This document shows positions 25,088 to 36,975 of a DNA stretch of 64,000 nucleotides, one piece after another. Source of the stretch: Anastrepha obliqua (lineage: Eukaryota > Arthropoda > Insecta > Diptera > Tephritidae). Each line of letters starts with the position of its first letter. The first letter of the stretch is position 1. The notes beneath the pieces are model-generated. The model ran no database searches. It worked only from the letters and a program-made list of their open reading frames with translations, and was not told the origin of the DNA. The DNA is taken from positions 6,014,001 through 6,078,000 of the forward strand of contig NC_072896.1 in the NCBI RefSeq assembly GCF_027943255.1. Direction: 5' to 3'. The translations under genes were made by a program, and so were the position numbers.

Positions 25088-25285
25088 TACGAAGCGTTAT
25101 ATTATATGTTGATATAAAAGTAGCGACGAACTAAATAAAAATTACTTTTATTTTTTCTTGTGATTCGAACCAAGGATTTTGGATCGGAAGCTCACATTGC
25201 TAGTCGCTCGGCTACCGCGCCATGCTGTCGTCGCTGGCCTAAAAGTTATTTAGTTACGAAGCGTTATATTATATGTTGATATAAA
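25088..25285 (-). repeat. tRNA-like insertion between 31-bp direct repeats
   Basis: Direct repeats TACGAAGCGTTATATTATAT(G...) at 25088-25118 and 25255-25285 flank 136 bp. On the minus strand the interior has a box-A-like TAGCCGAGCGAC (25203-25214) and a perfect box B GGTTCGAATCA (25161-25171). No acceptor stem pairs, so it is not a functional tRNA. Short inverted pieces (AGCGACGA/TCGTCGCT and ACTAAATAA/TTATTTAGT) lie just inside the direct repeats. Confidence 0.6.
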
Positions 25286-26395
25286 TAATTTTTGTGAGCG
25301 TGTAATTCTCAAAAAGTTTATTAGGTTTATTATTTAAAATGTATTGACTAGGTAGTGTGGTTATCAGCTTAACATCTGATAGATCCTTCATCGGAGGACA
25401 ACAAATGTTAAACTGATTTTTGGAAATGGGCGGAGTGTTTTAGGGGGCTCCACCTCTGCCACGGGTTGGCCCGATATTGCAGTACCGCCGGGATTTCAGC
25501 CTTGAATAAATACAAGAAGAAATATACTAGTACATTTAGCTTTGGTGGGAAGAGACATAAATTTTTATATGAATACAAGTAGACGAAAACGGAAGAAATT
25601 TGCAAGTCTGTTTCTTCGGTCCGTTTGGGTATTTTTTTTGACAACATCGAAACCAAAGCATTTGTATCATATTTTATCTATCATAAGCCACTCGTATCAT
25701 TTGTTGAAATTGAAAACATTGAGGATGAATAATGATAAAATGAAGAAAATAAAATATGAACTTTATAGCAATATTATAATGAACCTATAATTATCCCGCT
25801 CCTAATGCTGCTTTCGTCTTATTCTCTCTCAGTTTGTTTTACGGAAGGTTTCACTTCTATCAAGTCTAACCGTTAGACTGGTATTTTTTTTTTTTAAGTG
25901 CTTAGTCATTGGCATTTGAAAATTACTCAACCGATCCTTTTGAAATTTTGCACACATATTTTACATATAAAAAACCTCCCCCCAACGTTTTTTTTTCGCC
26001 ATTTTTTTATATTAAGGTGGTTTTACACCTACAAAATGGCGGAATTTTTTCGTCAAAAATCACTTTTTACTTCAAACGACTACCAAATGGCTGAAAATGA
26101 AAATAAATCGTCAAAATAAACGTTGGGGGGGAGTTTAACTCATACTTTAACTAAATTATTCGATTTTTTTGATTTCAGATGATTCTACGCTGAGATATGC
26201 TGACTACTGCAAAATGTATTTTTGAAAAGACGTCTACGTAAATGTGCTCTCATTCGCTCATTTTGCAATATTTTTACATGAAAATTTTATCAAATATTCT
26301 TGAAATGTTACTTTATAATATGCAACAACTTTTAATAAACTGACTTGAACCGTTTCGCTACAATAAATTCATGAAAAAAGTGTTTTTTTAGCGTT
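25286..26395. other. Intergenic, no gene recognised
   Basis: AT-rich, short frames only. 25890-26130 contains phrases also seen in other TE-like segments of the window (for example TTTTGAAATTTTGCACACAT), so it is probably old repeat. Confidence 0.3.
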
Positions 26396-26640
26396 TATCC
26401 CTTACCACCCATGGAATGCATGGAAAGCGTTTTTCCTCAAATGATGAGGTCATAACAGCTGTGGTAGCGTATTTTGTAGCCCTTCCAGATTCTCACAATT
26501 CAGGGATGGAATTCATAAATTGGAATCTAGTTGGAACAAGTGTATTGATGTTCAGCGAAACTATACTGTATATTTCAAACCATAAAATTGTGTTTTTCTT
26601 ATCGAACCCCAAAACTTATTGAATAGCCTAGAATGGTCGA
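26396..26640 (+). pseudogene. mariner transposase C-terminal relic
   Basis: GKRFSSNDEVITAVVAYFVA at 26422-26481, then after a frameshift FRDGIHKLESSWNKCIDVQR with a stop near 26580. This is the C-terminus of a mariner transposase. Only the last ~70 codons remain. Confidence 0.75.
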
Positions 26641-27489
26641 ATATGTGTAAGAGAAGCTGTAGTTGCGTGCAGATTTCGAGCTTTGGTTCGCGAGGCTCTA
26701 TATAATTCATGAATACTAAAATTTTAATCGCAAAATTGTATACCTCTATCAACAGCATCCAGCACATAAATGCATCGTATATTACAAAATAAAAGCGAAT
26801 GAATTGTCACAAGCAATAAACACTTTAATATTCTTTCCTACAACCAGTTTATTTTAATGTTTTCCATTTCGCAAAAGTGCAACTAAGCTGCAGTAAAAAT
26901 TGTTTGTGACATGAGAAATGACCGCACATAAAAGATATATACTTACATTAGTCAGTACATACGTATGTAAATAAATATGTGAGTATTTGTCAGATGAGCG
27001 CATTAGATGTAAACCCATACACGTACACAACTCGATGCACTGCGCCTGCTGTCACTTCCACACCCACACATCCAGCCGGGATTTGCTTAATGATGAAGGC
27101 AGTTCCGTTTGGTAATGATCTTTACTTCATTAAAATAATACACGCATACATATATACACATACATACATGATTGGCTCACATTCTCGCCGTAGGTGTTGC
27201 ACAAACATATACAAGTACGTAGATATGTAAGCAAATCTGTAGTTGTTTGTTCGCATGGAATTGCGGGTGAATCAGCGTGAGTAATTGCAGTAATTGTTTG
27301 CATTAAATTCAAGTTTACCTGTATTATATTTTAGAAAAAATCAATGAACGCAAAATAAAATGCGCAAATATGGGCAATAATTCTTGCATACAAATGTTCG
27401 ATTTCTACATCCGGAGATAACGTAGACGAGACCTCTGGGTTCACTATAATAGCAGCGCGGCATATTGCCAAGTTTTGACTATTCACTTA
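26641..27489. other. Intergenic, no gene recognised
   Basis: Short CATA-type microsatellite runs near 27145-27170. No gene signal. Confidence 0.35.
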
Positions 27490-28310
27490 TTTATATTTAA
27501 TTTTTTTAAATAAAAGAAAAAATTTTATAAAAATATCGAACTTTTTATTGGGAATTTGTAAAAAATAAAAGACCTTTTTTTATAAGAAATTTTTATAAAG
27601 CATAGTTCAAACGGCAACTAAAACCATTAAACTTAAGATTTTAAGCTTTGTATAAAAGTAAAAAATATTTTTATAAAATGTTTTGTAAAAATTGCGAACT
27701 TTTTATTGGGAATTAGTAGGAAAGAAAAGAACCTTTTTATAGGGATTTTTTATAAAATATAGTGCAAACTACAACAAAAACCATTTAACTTAAAGTTTCA
27801 AGCTTTATATAAAACTGAAAAAAAAATTAAAAACAAATTTTTTAAATTTCAAACTTTTTATTAGGAATTTGTAAAAAGTAAAAGACTTTTTCTTATTGGA
27901 AATTTTTATAAAACATAGTTCAAGCAACAACTAAAACCATTAAACTTAAAATTTTAAACTTTAGATAAAAGTAAAAATATTTTTATAAAATTTTTTTTTT
28001 AAATTGGAATTTTTTATTGGGATTTTTTATAAAACATAGTTCAAGCTATAACAAAAACCATTTAACTTAAAGTTTCAAGCTTTGTATAAAACTAAAAAAC
28101 AAAAATACAAAAATGTTAATAAAAATTTCGAACTTTTTATAGGGAATTTGTAGAAAAGAAAATACATTTTTAATGCGAATTTTAAAAAAACATAGTTCAA
28201 ACTACAAAAAAAAAACAATTTAACTTAAAATTTCAAAGTTTGCATAAAATTAAAAGAAATTTTATAAAATTTTGAAACACCTTATTAGAAATTTGTAGAC
28301 AAATTCTGAG
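27490..28310. repeat. Diverged tandem array, ~150 bp unit
   Basis: The phrase GAACTTTTTATTGGGAATTT recurs near 27537, 27697, 27849, 28005, 28127 and (weakly) 28273, each followed by TATAAAACATAGTTCAAAC, AACAAAAACCATTTAACTTA and AAGCTTTGTATAAAA. Spacing is about 120-160 bp. Six or so copies, AT-rich, non-coding. Confidence 0.8.
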
Positions 28311-29635
28311 TTTGCCCATGTAATTTTGATATAATATTTTACAAATTTGAGATGGCTTGAAATTCGTATTGATTTTTGACAATTTTTTTTTTTATTTTTG
28401 GCATTTTCTTCACATAAAACTATTTCCAGCATTCGTTATATGGTGGAATTCGCATAACACCGTTAACAAAAAAAATTATCGAAAATCAAAAAAATTCAAC
28501 GAATTTCGAGCCACTTTAAACCTGCTTAATGTTATAAAAAAAAAATAATTGATGGGGCCACAAAACTGCTTACCCAGAATTTTTCTACAAATTCCGAGTA
28601 AAAAGCTTGCATTTTTTTTCAAGTTTAACATTTTTTTAAAAAGTTTAAAATTTTTTCTTTTATATTAATGTTGTTGTATTATGAATTAAACTTTTAGATA
28701 AAATAAAAGCAAATAAAAAAATAAAAGGTTAAAACTTTGCAATATGGCGTGCTGCTATTATTATGCACACAGGTGTATATGTATATGTATTTATACATAA
28801 ATTGATATAATATGCATAAGAGCACATTTGATGTGCGTGCGGCGTTAGAATTGTCAACGAATATTCACTTTACGACAAAATATTGGAGGTCCGTGAACAG
28901 CTACAAGAATTGTATGAACATTTCAGCTAATTCAATTAACTTATTTTTATTTTATGCTAATTTTATCTGCTGTCACTTACTCTTGGCCCGTATTTTTAAT
29001 GCTCATAAGGCATATGTATTAAAAGTTATGTCTGTAGAAGAGAAAATATAAAAAATGTGGGCAATAAAAGAATATCTCACAGCTGGCGAAAGCAATTAAT
29101 CTGCTGATCGTTCACTTGCATATTATTCGTATCTATGCATATTATACAATATATTGAATATATTTGTACACTGAGTATATTTTTTTGGCGCCGCAATCGC
29201 CATACCCAAAGAGTTTGAACGCGGCTACCGTTTGATTAGCCTCTACCCAGGAACACCAAATTCCATGCGATATGATACCCAATTGATACCTTTGCTTTAA
29301 GGTACTGCAATTTTTTTGTCGATACTTTTAAAGCGCCATTTTTTGGATCAAGTGCTTGTACCTCAGCGTCGTATCGAAGCTTCGAAGGAAAAAAAATATA
29401 TGTATTTAATAAAAATTTGCATATGATATGTTCGATATCGTGCCCCTAACTCCACATCGACACCTCCGTACTTTATGTTAAAAGAGCTCTATTAAAACAG
29501 AAATGCGAATGTCACTGTTAAAACATATAGTCACATAGCCATGCTTCCACTACCAACAACACACTTTCTTACTCATTCTCTCCTTACCTCTCCACTTATG
29601 TATATTCGCACATCTCTTCACCTTTCCTAATTTGC
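28311..29635. other. Intergenic, no gene recognised
   Basis: AT-rich. No conserved frame. 28560-28690 echoes words of the preceding array. Confidence 0.35.
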
Positions 29636-30010
29636 TCCCTTACTAGCTGATCTTTTCCATGGTGGTTCCTAAATATACGAAGTCTTTTACAACCTCGAAA
29701 TCATAACTGTCAACAGTGGCGTGGGTGCCCATACGCGACTGTGTTTGAAGGCAGAACTAACAGCGCGGTTGTTGAGGTCGATGATGTCAATATCATTGGC
29801 ATACTACAACAATTGTACGCTCTTATAAAATATTGTGCCTGAGCGATTAAGTTCTGCAGCTCGTACGATGCTCTTTAACATCAGGTTAAAAAAGTCATAC
29901 GACAGCGAGTCACCCTGTCTGAAACCTCGTTTGGTATCAAAAGGCTCGTAGAGGTCCTTCCCAATTCTGACGACGCTGCTGGTGTTGAGCAACGTCATCT
30001 TGATTAGCCG
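29636..30010 (-). pseudogene. LINE reverse-transcriptase fragment
   Basis: The minus-strand frame 29804-29998 reads FDTKRGFRQGDSLSYDFFNL followed by RAAELNRSGTIFYKSVQLL; after a small break YANDIDIIDLNNRAVSSAFK continues to about 29720. KRGFRQGDSLS is the RT block 4 and YAND the degenerate YADD. The C-terminal fragments at 32840 and 58617 may be the same LINE family. Confidence 0.8.
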
Positions 30011-31834
30011 TATTAGTTTTGTGGGGATACCAAATTCAGACTACCTACCTAGCAGACCGTTATTCGGCTCTGAGCGAATTTGACAGGTATGCCGACGTAA
30101 ACGTAAATTTTGTGAAACACAAAACGAATTTCCTGCCATCGCTTTCTAAACATCGGCTGTCATCTCGTAGTTTGACTACTCAATTTTAGTGTTATTGCGC
30201 CGAGGTAAGGAAACAGGACAAAGTCAAAACAGAAATTCGACAAATTTTAAAAACATTTGGCAGAAGGTATAGATGTATAGAAACTATGCCATGATTTTTA
30301 TGCTATGATTTATATCCGTCAAGGAACTTACACTCTTGTAACAATGCCCGTTATTTGTGTGGGAAATCTTTATGCTGCTACAACAACCTAATTTTGCAGC
30401 GCATTTCCAACCATTTCGATCTCTAATAGGCATTGGCGTGAGCAATGTTGTGTTTAGCTGTCAAATCATTCCTAAATTATTGGCTTTCGAAAATCGGTCA
30501 GTAATGGTTGTTGAACGATTTGCGTACCACTTATCATCCTGAAATTAGTACTCGGCCACCTTTTTTTGGTTGTCCTCAATGTCGATCATAACTTTGCAAC
30601 CGCCGTCATTTTCAAAAAAACAAAAGCCACAGCATTAAAAAACACCAAATGGTCACAAATACGTACATACATTCAGGATGCATCGGATTCGTTAAGATTG
30701 CGTTAGGCTTTCACTTCAATTAGACAGGTGTACTTTTTAACGTAGCCGCCGATATGAAAATCAGCTTGATGAGATAATAAAGAATATCAAAGCAAACAGT
30801 AGTTCATCCTAAATTTCTGTGATATTTGAACTTTATAAGTGAAAAATCTGAGGTATTATGGCTAATTTTTGAGAAGCAGAGATTTCTAGTACTCCAGTTT
30901 TCCCCAGTACAAACGCACGCTATCGTCCAATGCAGCAATATTCTTGATTGATCAGACCGCATAGCCTTGCTCTTAGTAAATCTACCAATTTCTTGAACTT
31001 TCTTCATTAATTCTCAGCTGAAATGAAACATCAGCTGATCTCTTGAAATTTCCACTTTTTATCTGCATACGAAACAAATTTTCGGTACTTCGAAATCTTG
31101 CTCAAATTTAAATGGATCTATTTCGCAAGGCGGAACTATGCTGCAGAGTTTCTGCCACTTTTTTCAGTGTCAAAATAACATAAGATTTGAACAGAAAACA
31201 TCAGCCAGTGGGCCACCATTTATATTTACTTATATATATTTGTGTGTATGTGTATTGTCATCCAATATATCCTTACATCATTAATTAACCAAATACTTAA
31301 CGACTTAATTTGACACAGCAAATATGACAGGCATAGCACTAAATCAGTTTGATTTAAAGAAGTAAACATTTGGCGAAAAAACAACAGTTCGTAAAAAAAA
31401 CATAAAGTAACAAGTTCATTACTCACGAAAACGTAATGTTCAAGCAGCTAAATTCTAAGTCGAACGAAATAACGAAACGCTATAAGAGCATGCAAATGTG
31501 TGTATGTATGAGTGTACATATATATGTGCACATGTTTAGTTTTTTGTAACTTTAGAAATCCATTACTTTGATGGAATCATAAAACGTAAATTTTTTCTAT
31601 TTATTACAATTTTATTTTTGGTATGTTTAAAATGATTCACTAAAAATGAAGCTGATGCTTACTTTTGAAATTCAAGAATTTTAAACGTTATAGAGTTGGT
31701 AATTTCGACGACTAGATAAAACTTATAAAAAAGTTTGCTTCTTAAGCTAATTAGGCAGACAAAACTAATCAGCTGGGTTTCAGTTTTCGAGCTTGACAAA
31801 GCAACACCGTAGTAAAATAAGAGAAAATTGTTTC
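30011..31834. other. Intergenic, no gene recognised
   Basis: No recognised frame. A CTGCTACAACAAC motif at about 30373 resembles the CAA-tailed LINE 3' end and may be an old tail. Confidence 0.35.
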
Positions 31835-32560
31835 TTCTTCATGGTGGTTGGTTGGTTGGTTAAAGTGGTGATTCTTCCAGAATCCAACTAGCGCTTCCGC
31901 GCCATTTTGTTGCCACATCCTCGTTACCAACTTGTTTAACGGTTATTTATAGCATAACTATATCCAGTCTGTGCAGTTAAGGAACCTTATTAGGTTGTTA
32001 ACGTCTAAGCCAGATAGTTGTTCGAGATTCTCGAACAGCGGTTGGCCCAGGGTTAACATTCTGTCCTTCCATAGGGCAGGGCATTCACAGAGGAAATGGA
32101 AGATTGTCTCCTTTTTCTCCGGTTGTTTGCAACTGTGACAGTATGTATTGTGAGGGATACCCATTTTGGCTGCTTGTTCTCCGATAGACCAGAAGCCAGT
32201 TAGGACTGCCGTTAGTCTCCAGGCGTCCCGTCGTTTCATTCTTATTAATGTCGACGATTGCTTGAGGTTGTAGGTGGGCCATAACGTTCTGCTAATTTTG
32301 CATTTCGTCTGGACTTTCCACCTACAGTCTGCGATTCGGAGGTATTTTAGGGAAATTGTGCTCTTGACTGCACCTAATGGTGTGAGTACCGATTCTGCAA
32401 GAGCGTTATTCATGACAGATCCCCCTCTTGCCAGTTCATCTGCTTTTTCGATGCCTTCAATGTTCCGATGTCCCGGGACTCAGATTAAGGTAACTTTATG
32501 GTTTTCACTCAAGATGGTGAGTAAGTGCGTAAGTGATTTTGGTGAGTTCAAAAATGCGCG
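31835..32560 (-). pseudogene. LINE RNase H domain and 3' end
   Basis: Minus-strand translation gives VPGHRNIEGIEKADELARGG followed by a 151-residue frame (32413-31958) with CHSCKQPEKKETIFHFLCEC, a CCHC-like motif. These are the end of the RNase H domain (HxxIxGNExAD-like, here eroded) and the C-terminal zinc motif of an RNase H-bearing LINE. An in-frame TGA replaces Trp before VPGH. A (GGTT)n run at 31850-31862 marks the 3' tail. 5' truncated. Confidence 0.75.
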
Positions 32561-32839
32561 TTATATTTTAGATTTTTTTCTTTTTTTTATATCACGAACA
32601 TTCTATTAGACAACTATTAGGTACATACACCAAGTCTTATGCTTTATACTTTTCTTCTTTGGAACTTAGGCAAGGACTGCGCTTTCCTCTGCTAGCACCA
32701 GCAGGTATCCAATTACATATTTGCAGAGCTGGAGATAGGTTACCTAGGTGTCAGATCACTGAATCAGAACTCTTGGGCAACAGGTTTTTATTTTTATATT
32801 TTTATTTTATTTAACGATCTTAAGCCATAAACATAAGCC

Positions 32840-33414
32840 TTGAAATCCAACGAAGAATCTCTCTAGGAAAAAAGGGCTACTTTGGACTAAGTAGACAATC
32901 GAGTAATAAAGTCCTCTCTCGACGAACAAAACTAATTCTTTATAAGACTCTTATCATGCCCGTCCTAGCGTATGGCGCAGAAGCGTGGACGATGGCAATA
33001 TCCGCTGAGGTGTCCATAGAAGTGTTTGAGAGAAAGATTCTGCGGGAGATTTTTGGACCTTTGCACGCAGGTGACGGCGAGTATCGTAGACGATGGAACA
33101 ATGAGCTGTATGAGCTTTACGACAACATAGACATGGTGCAGCGAATAAAGCTGGGTCATGTCGTCCGTTGGCTGGGTCATGCCATTCGAATGGATACAAA
33201 CGCTTCGCCCCTAAAAGTATTCGATGCGGTAACAGCTGGTGGTAGCAGAGAAAGAGGAAGGCCTGCCCTCTATTGGAAATATCAGGTGGAGAAGGACTTG
33301 GCTTCACTTGGGGTTTCCAACTGCCGCCGGTAAGGTGGGAAAAAAAACGACTGGCGCACTTTGTTAAACTCGGCCATAATCGCGTAAGCAGTTATCGCGC
33401 CAATCAAGAAGAAG
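32840..33414 (+). pseudogene. LINE C-terminal fragment with AAG tail
   Basis: The frame reads LSRRTKLILYKTLIMPVLAY, GAEAWTM, ERKILREIFGPLH, RRRWNNELYELYDNIDMVQR, WLGHAIRMD and RERGRPALYW, the conserved C-terminus of insect endonuclease/reverse-transcriptase LINEs. A frameshift near 33330 precedes the stop. It ends GCGCCAATCA-AGAAGAAG at 33397-33414, which identifies the LINE 3' terminus. 5' truncated, as is typical of LINEs. Confidence 0.85.
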
Positions 33415-33439
33415 AAATTGTTTGGGGTAAGCATTTTTT

Positions 33440-33680
33440 ATTTTTCGTTGCTCCTTTCCGAATAATCCGAATAAAAGGATTTGTCCAAGTCTGATAAATA
33501 GCCATTCGTTTCTCTTTCCCGCCAGCCATTTCTTGTAATTGGAGAACAAATAGTAGTCCAAAGGATCCAAGCGAGCCAAGTCTGAAGAATAGGGAAATGT
33601 CAATCGAGTTGAAACCCTTATTTCCATTACTTTGGCGACCATAACTGCTAAGGCGGAAAAGGAAAATCACTCAACTTCCT
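33440..33680 (-). pseudogene. mariner transposase fragment (third Asp region)
   Basis: Minus-strand FPYSSDLARLDPLDYYLFSN followed by YKKWLAGKRNEW matches the [14 protein letters not shown]...LKKWLAGKRF block of mariner transposases around the last catalytic Asp. Frameshifted on both sides. Confidence 0.75.
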
Positions 33681-33968
33681 CGATTCGCACGAATGCGCCA
33701 TCACAAAGGAATAATCTGATCTGGCTGAAACTTGGTGTGTCTTCTTTCAGGAGATGACACTAACTAAACATAACTTCGGTACGCACCAGTAGTACCGTCT
33801 CTCTGACTTTGCACGGACTTTTCAAACGAATTTCATGTAAGGTTTACTGTTGTTGTATTAGGATTGACTCACTAAATAAATAAATTAATAAAACTCAATG
33901 TTATGACATTTGTGGTCTTAGGCAAAAAAAGGTGCCTTTTTGAAAATAATAATATTCATATATATACA

Positions 33969-34215
33969 CAATTGGCAAGAAGGACCTCCTAGAGTGTTTG
34001 GTCGAGCTCCTCCTTCTATTTGTCGCGTGCGTCTTGTTGTTGTTTCGCCAATGGAGGGACCTACAGTTTCAAGCCGACTCCGAACGGCAGATATTTTTTA
34101 TGAGGAGCTTTTTCGTGGCACAAATACACTTGGAGGTATGCCATTTTATTAGAAAAAACCTTTTCTTCATTTTGGTGTTTCACCGAGATTCGAACCTACG
34201 TTTCTCTGAATTCCA
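33969..34215 (-). mobile_element. tRNA-derived SINE, copy 4 (head truncated)
   Basis: Contains the body block GGAGGGACCTACAGTTTCAA (reverse strand) and a box-B-like AGATTCGAACCT, but box A is missing. The tail reads GCCAATTG, a diverged form of GCGCCAATTA. Confidence 0.8.
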
Positions 34216-34370
34216 AATGGAATACATAATTTTGAAATTTTTGATCAACAATAATTATTTATATTTTTTTTAACTTAAGTCGACAAAGAGAATTATAAAG
34301 TATTCCAGCATTCAGCATTCCCATTCCAAGATCCCATTTTCTCGGGATTTACATTCCCTCTACATAAGTA

Positions 34371-34955
34371 AAGAGTCTTTCAAGTGACGCGGAAAGTTTT
34401 GGTTTTAAAATAAAACATGTACAAATTTTTTATTTTTTCTAGTTTAACAATTTTTTTTTAATAAAAATTTGACTCGGAATATTTATATGTGAAAAATTAC
34501 ATCATTTAAATGTCTCCCATGAGCACGTCTACAGGTAAAATCCGCAAAACAGTCGACTCATGAACGTCGAGATTTCGGAGTTGAAGGTTGTTCAGCAACA
34601 TTTGACGCTACAGCAGAAATATTCTCAACAAAAAGTCCAGTTTTTGGTCTGCCAGTCCTTTTTCTATCCTGGACGGGACCAGTATCTAGAAATTGTTTCA
34701 CTAACCTTTGAATTGTCGAATCATTCGAATGATTATTTCCAACAAAAAAATCACGAATTTTGCGATATTTTTTTTCATAAAGATAGACCATTTTCATAAA
34801 AAGTTTCAATAATTTTGGCGCGTTGTTTCATCTTTTCTTTGTTGTTGTTGTTTTTCTACATCTGACTACTTGACAAATGTCAAATGACGTAAAAAACGGT
34901 ACCGGATAGGAATTATTCACTACTGTTATCTATGCGACACTTTTGAAATACCCTT
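34371..34955 (-). mobile_element. Deleted Tc1/mariner-superfamily element
   Basis: TIRs AAGAGTCTTTCAAGTGACGC (left) and AAGGGTATTTCAAAAGTGTC (from the right) with TA on both flanks (34369-34370, 34956-34957). The minus-strand frame 34558-34809 is the N-terminal helix-turn-helix region (NDSTIQRLVKQFLDTGPVQD, then RTGRPKTGLF). The catalytic domain is deleted. The 5' end of the same family is found at 58518-58612. Confidence 0.8.
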
Positions 34956-36421
34956 TATGTATAATTACATGTTTTGGAGCTACCCTAATAGGAATAGAAA
35001 AGTTGTTCAAGCGCATGCAAAGTTATATTGAGTATGATGAAGAATATTTTGAAAAGCAAACAATACACTTTCGATAAAAAATATGTATCTTTAAACTACA
35101 ACAACTAAAAAAACAATAACAATCCTCGTAAGAACCTATAAAAAATATGTACGTACAGAACAATGCCGGTCAACCCACCAGCCAATACCGTCAGAAAGTA
35201 TTCCATAATTTGTCAATTTTAAGATGTCAATTCTCATCAATATTCTTATGACTTGACAGCTTGACGACTTTACACGTCTGTATGTACTGCAATGCATGTG
35301 CATATGTACAGATATGTTTGTGTATGCGTTTGTATATTTTTATGTGCCACCCCCACTGATACACTGAGACAATTTACATTTTTTATTAAAACAAACCAGA
35401 TACCTTTACACGTATACATACATATGTACACATATACGTATATGGATTAACAATGAAAGTGTCAAAAGTAATAACAATTGTAATGGAAGCAACAACAAAG
35501 CGTAAAAAACATTCTGCTGCTGTTGCTGCAAAGTAAAAACAAAAATAAAATGTCTATTTGTTCTGAATATAGCTGCAGATCTAAGCGGATCTCCACAACG
35601 CAGAAAACGACCTGTAAATATAAATTAAAGTACATGACGAATAAAATAAAATAAAAAATTATTATTATTAAAAGCGAAAAACTACACAACCGTGACGTAT
35701 GGCGGTCTGACACACCATCCACGAGGGAATAGCCGCAATAAAAGTCAACGCAATGTGCAACGTCACAGAATGCTGCTTGTAGGCATACATAGCCATACAT
35801 ACATATACGTGCATACATACATATGTTCATTGATGTGTATAAACTTGAATGCGCAGCGTCCCAGCAGGTAGACCTGAAGTAGTGAGCGAATTTCGCAAAA
35901 ACGAATCTTTCGATTTGTTTATTGTTTAAGCCGGTTTTTGCGCATTTACGCGTGGTTTTAACATTCGTGAGTCACTAACCAGTTAATAGCTCATAAGCTT
36001 CTACATAATCTTCCATATCTCACAAAAAAAAATTATCATAAATCAGTTGGAGTAAAAACATAATGGAATTCTCGGTAATTTATTGATGATATTCAAGTGA
36101 CAAATGGAGTAATAAATGGCAGAGTCAGAGTAAATTCATCGCATCCGTAACGGACCAATTCTAGAAGCGCTCAACTTTAGCCGCGCGGCAAGTCCGGTAC
36201 AAATTTAGTTGCATAATCAGTTAGCCAAGAAAAGGCGTGGAATAATGTGCCGCCTGATACTTTTCCTGTCTTCCAAATAGCCGATTTCAATACACTACAA
36301 ACCAAATAATGCAAATAGGAATCGAATAGCAACCAATCTGCTTTTTGCGCAATTGAATAACCGTTTGCTTAACTTCACTAATAGAAATATCAAACATATT
36401 CATATTCAGAGAAAGATATCT
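34956..36421. other. Intergenic, no gene recognised
   Basis: CATA/TATG microsatellite runs (for example 35760-35825), otherwise no recognised element or exon. The 122-residue frame 35462-35830 is built on these repeats. Confidence 0.35.
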
Positions 36422-36640
36422 TGTACAAGGTGGCGCCAAATCAAGACGATTTAAAATTTTTGCAAATGGCGTTCTACGTCAATCATATTTAATACTTATG
36501 AACTAGACAGTTGCAGTACCGAAACAGAAACTCGACGGAGCGCGTAAAAGTTGAAATAAAAATTTGCTTCTCTCAAAATCATTTTTGAAGTGAAACTTCT
36601 TAAGCGTCGATGGTCGAGCGCGAATGTAGAGTAAAATTTC
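36422..36640. mobile_element. Second TACAAGGTGGCGC repeat
   Basis: TACAAGGTGGCGCCAAATCA at 36422 and AATTTTTGCAAATGGCGTTC at 36456 share two blocks with 20808-20990. Boundaries uncertain. Confidence 0.4.
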
Positions 36641-36805
36641 AAGGTCATGCAACGTTTTGGGCATTTTCGTTCCGCGAGAGAGAAAAAAGGTATAACGTAG
36701 AGGAAAAAGAGAGAGAGAGCTATACCTTATATATATCTTAGATACACCTTAGGCTATTTTTCCTGAGTTTTTCCTTGTGGTTGCTAATTTCTAGTGAGAA
36801 ACAAC

Positions 36806-36975
36806 ACTGCCTACTTTTTGGCGCTTGTTTGGTGGTGCAAACTTGTAGGAAATATTTTTTTGGTGCCTACTTTTTGACGATAATATATCCTTGGTGCCTA
36901 CTGTTTGGGGCGTTTTTTGGTCCCAATTTTTTTGGCGTTTTGTTTTTGTGCCTACTTTTTGGCGCTTATTTCCGG
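36806..36975. repeat. Degenerate repeats of GTGCCTACTTTTTGGCG
   Basis: Four imperfect units, near 36808, 36872, 36893 and 36947, share (G/C)TGCCTACTTTTTGGCG-like words. The open frames over it in several frames are a by-product of repetition. Confidence 0.55.

Noticed and set aside
25140..25220. Possible functional tRNA gene
   Set aside because: Box B is good, but no acceptor stem pairs and the anticodon arm is not convincing.
35462..35830. 122-codon minus-strand frame
   Set aside because: Built on CATA microsatellite and low-complexity sequence; no family resemblance.
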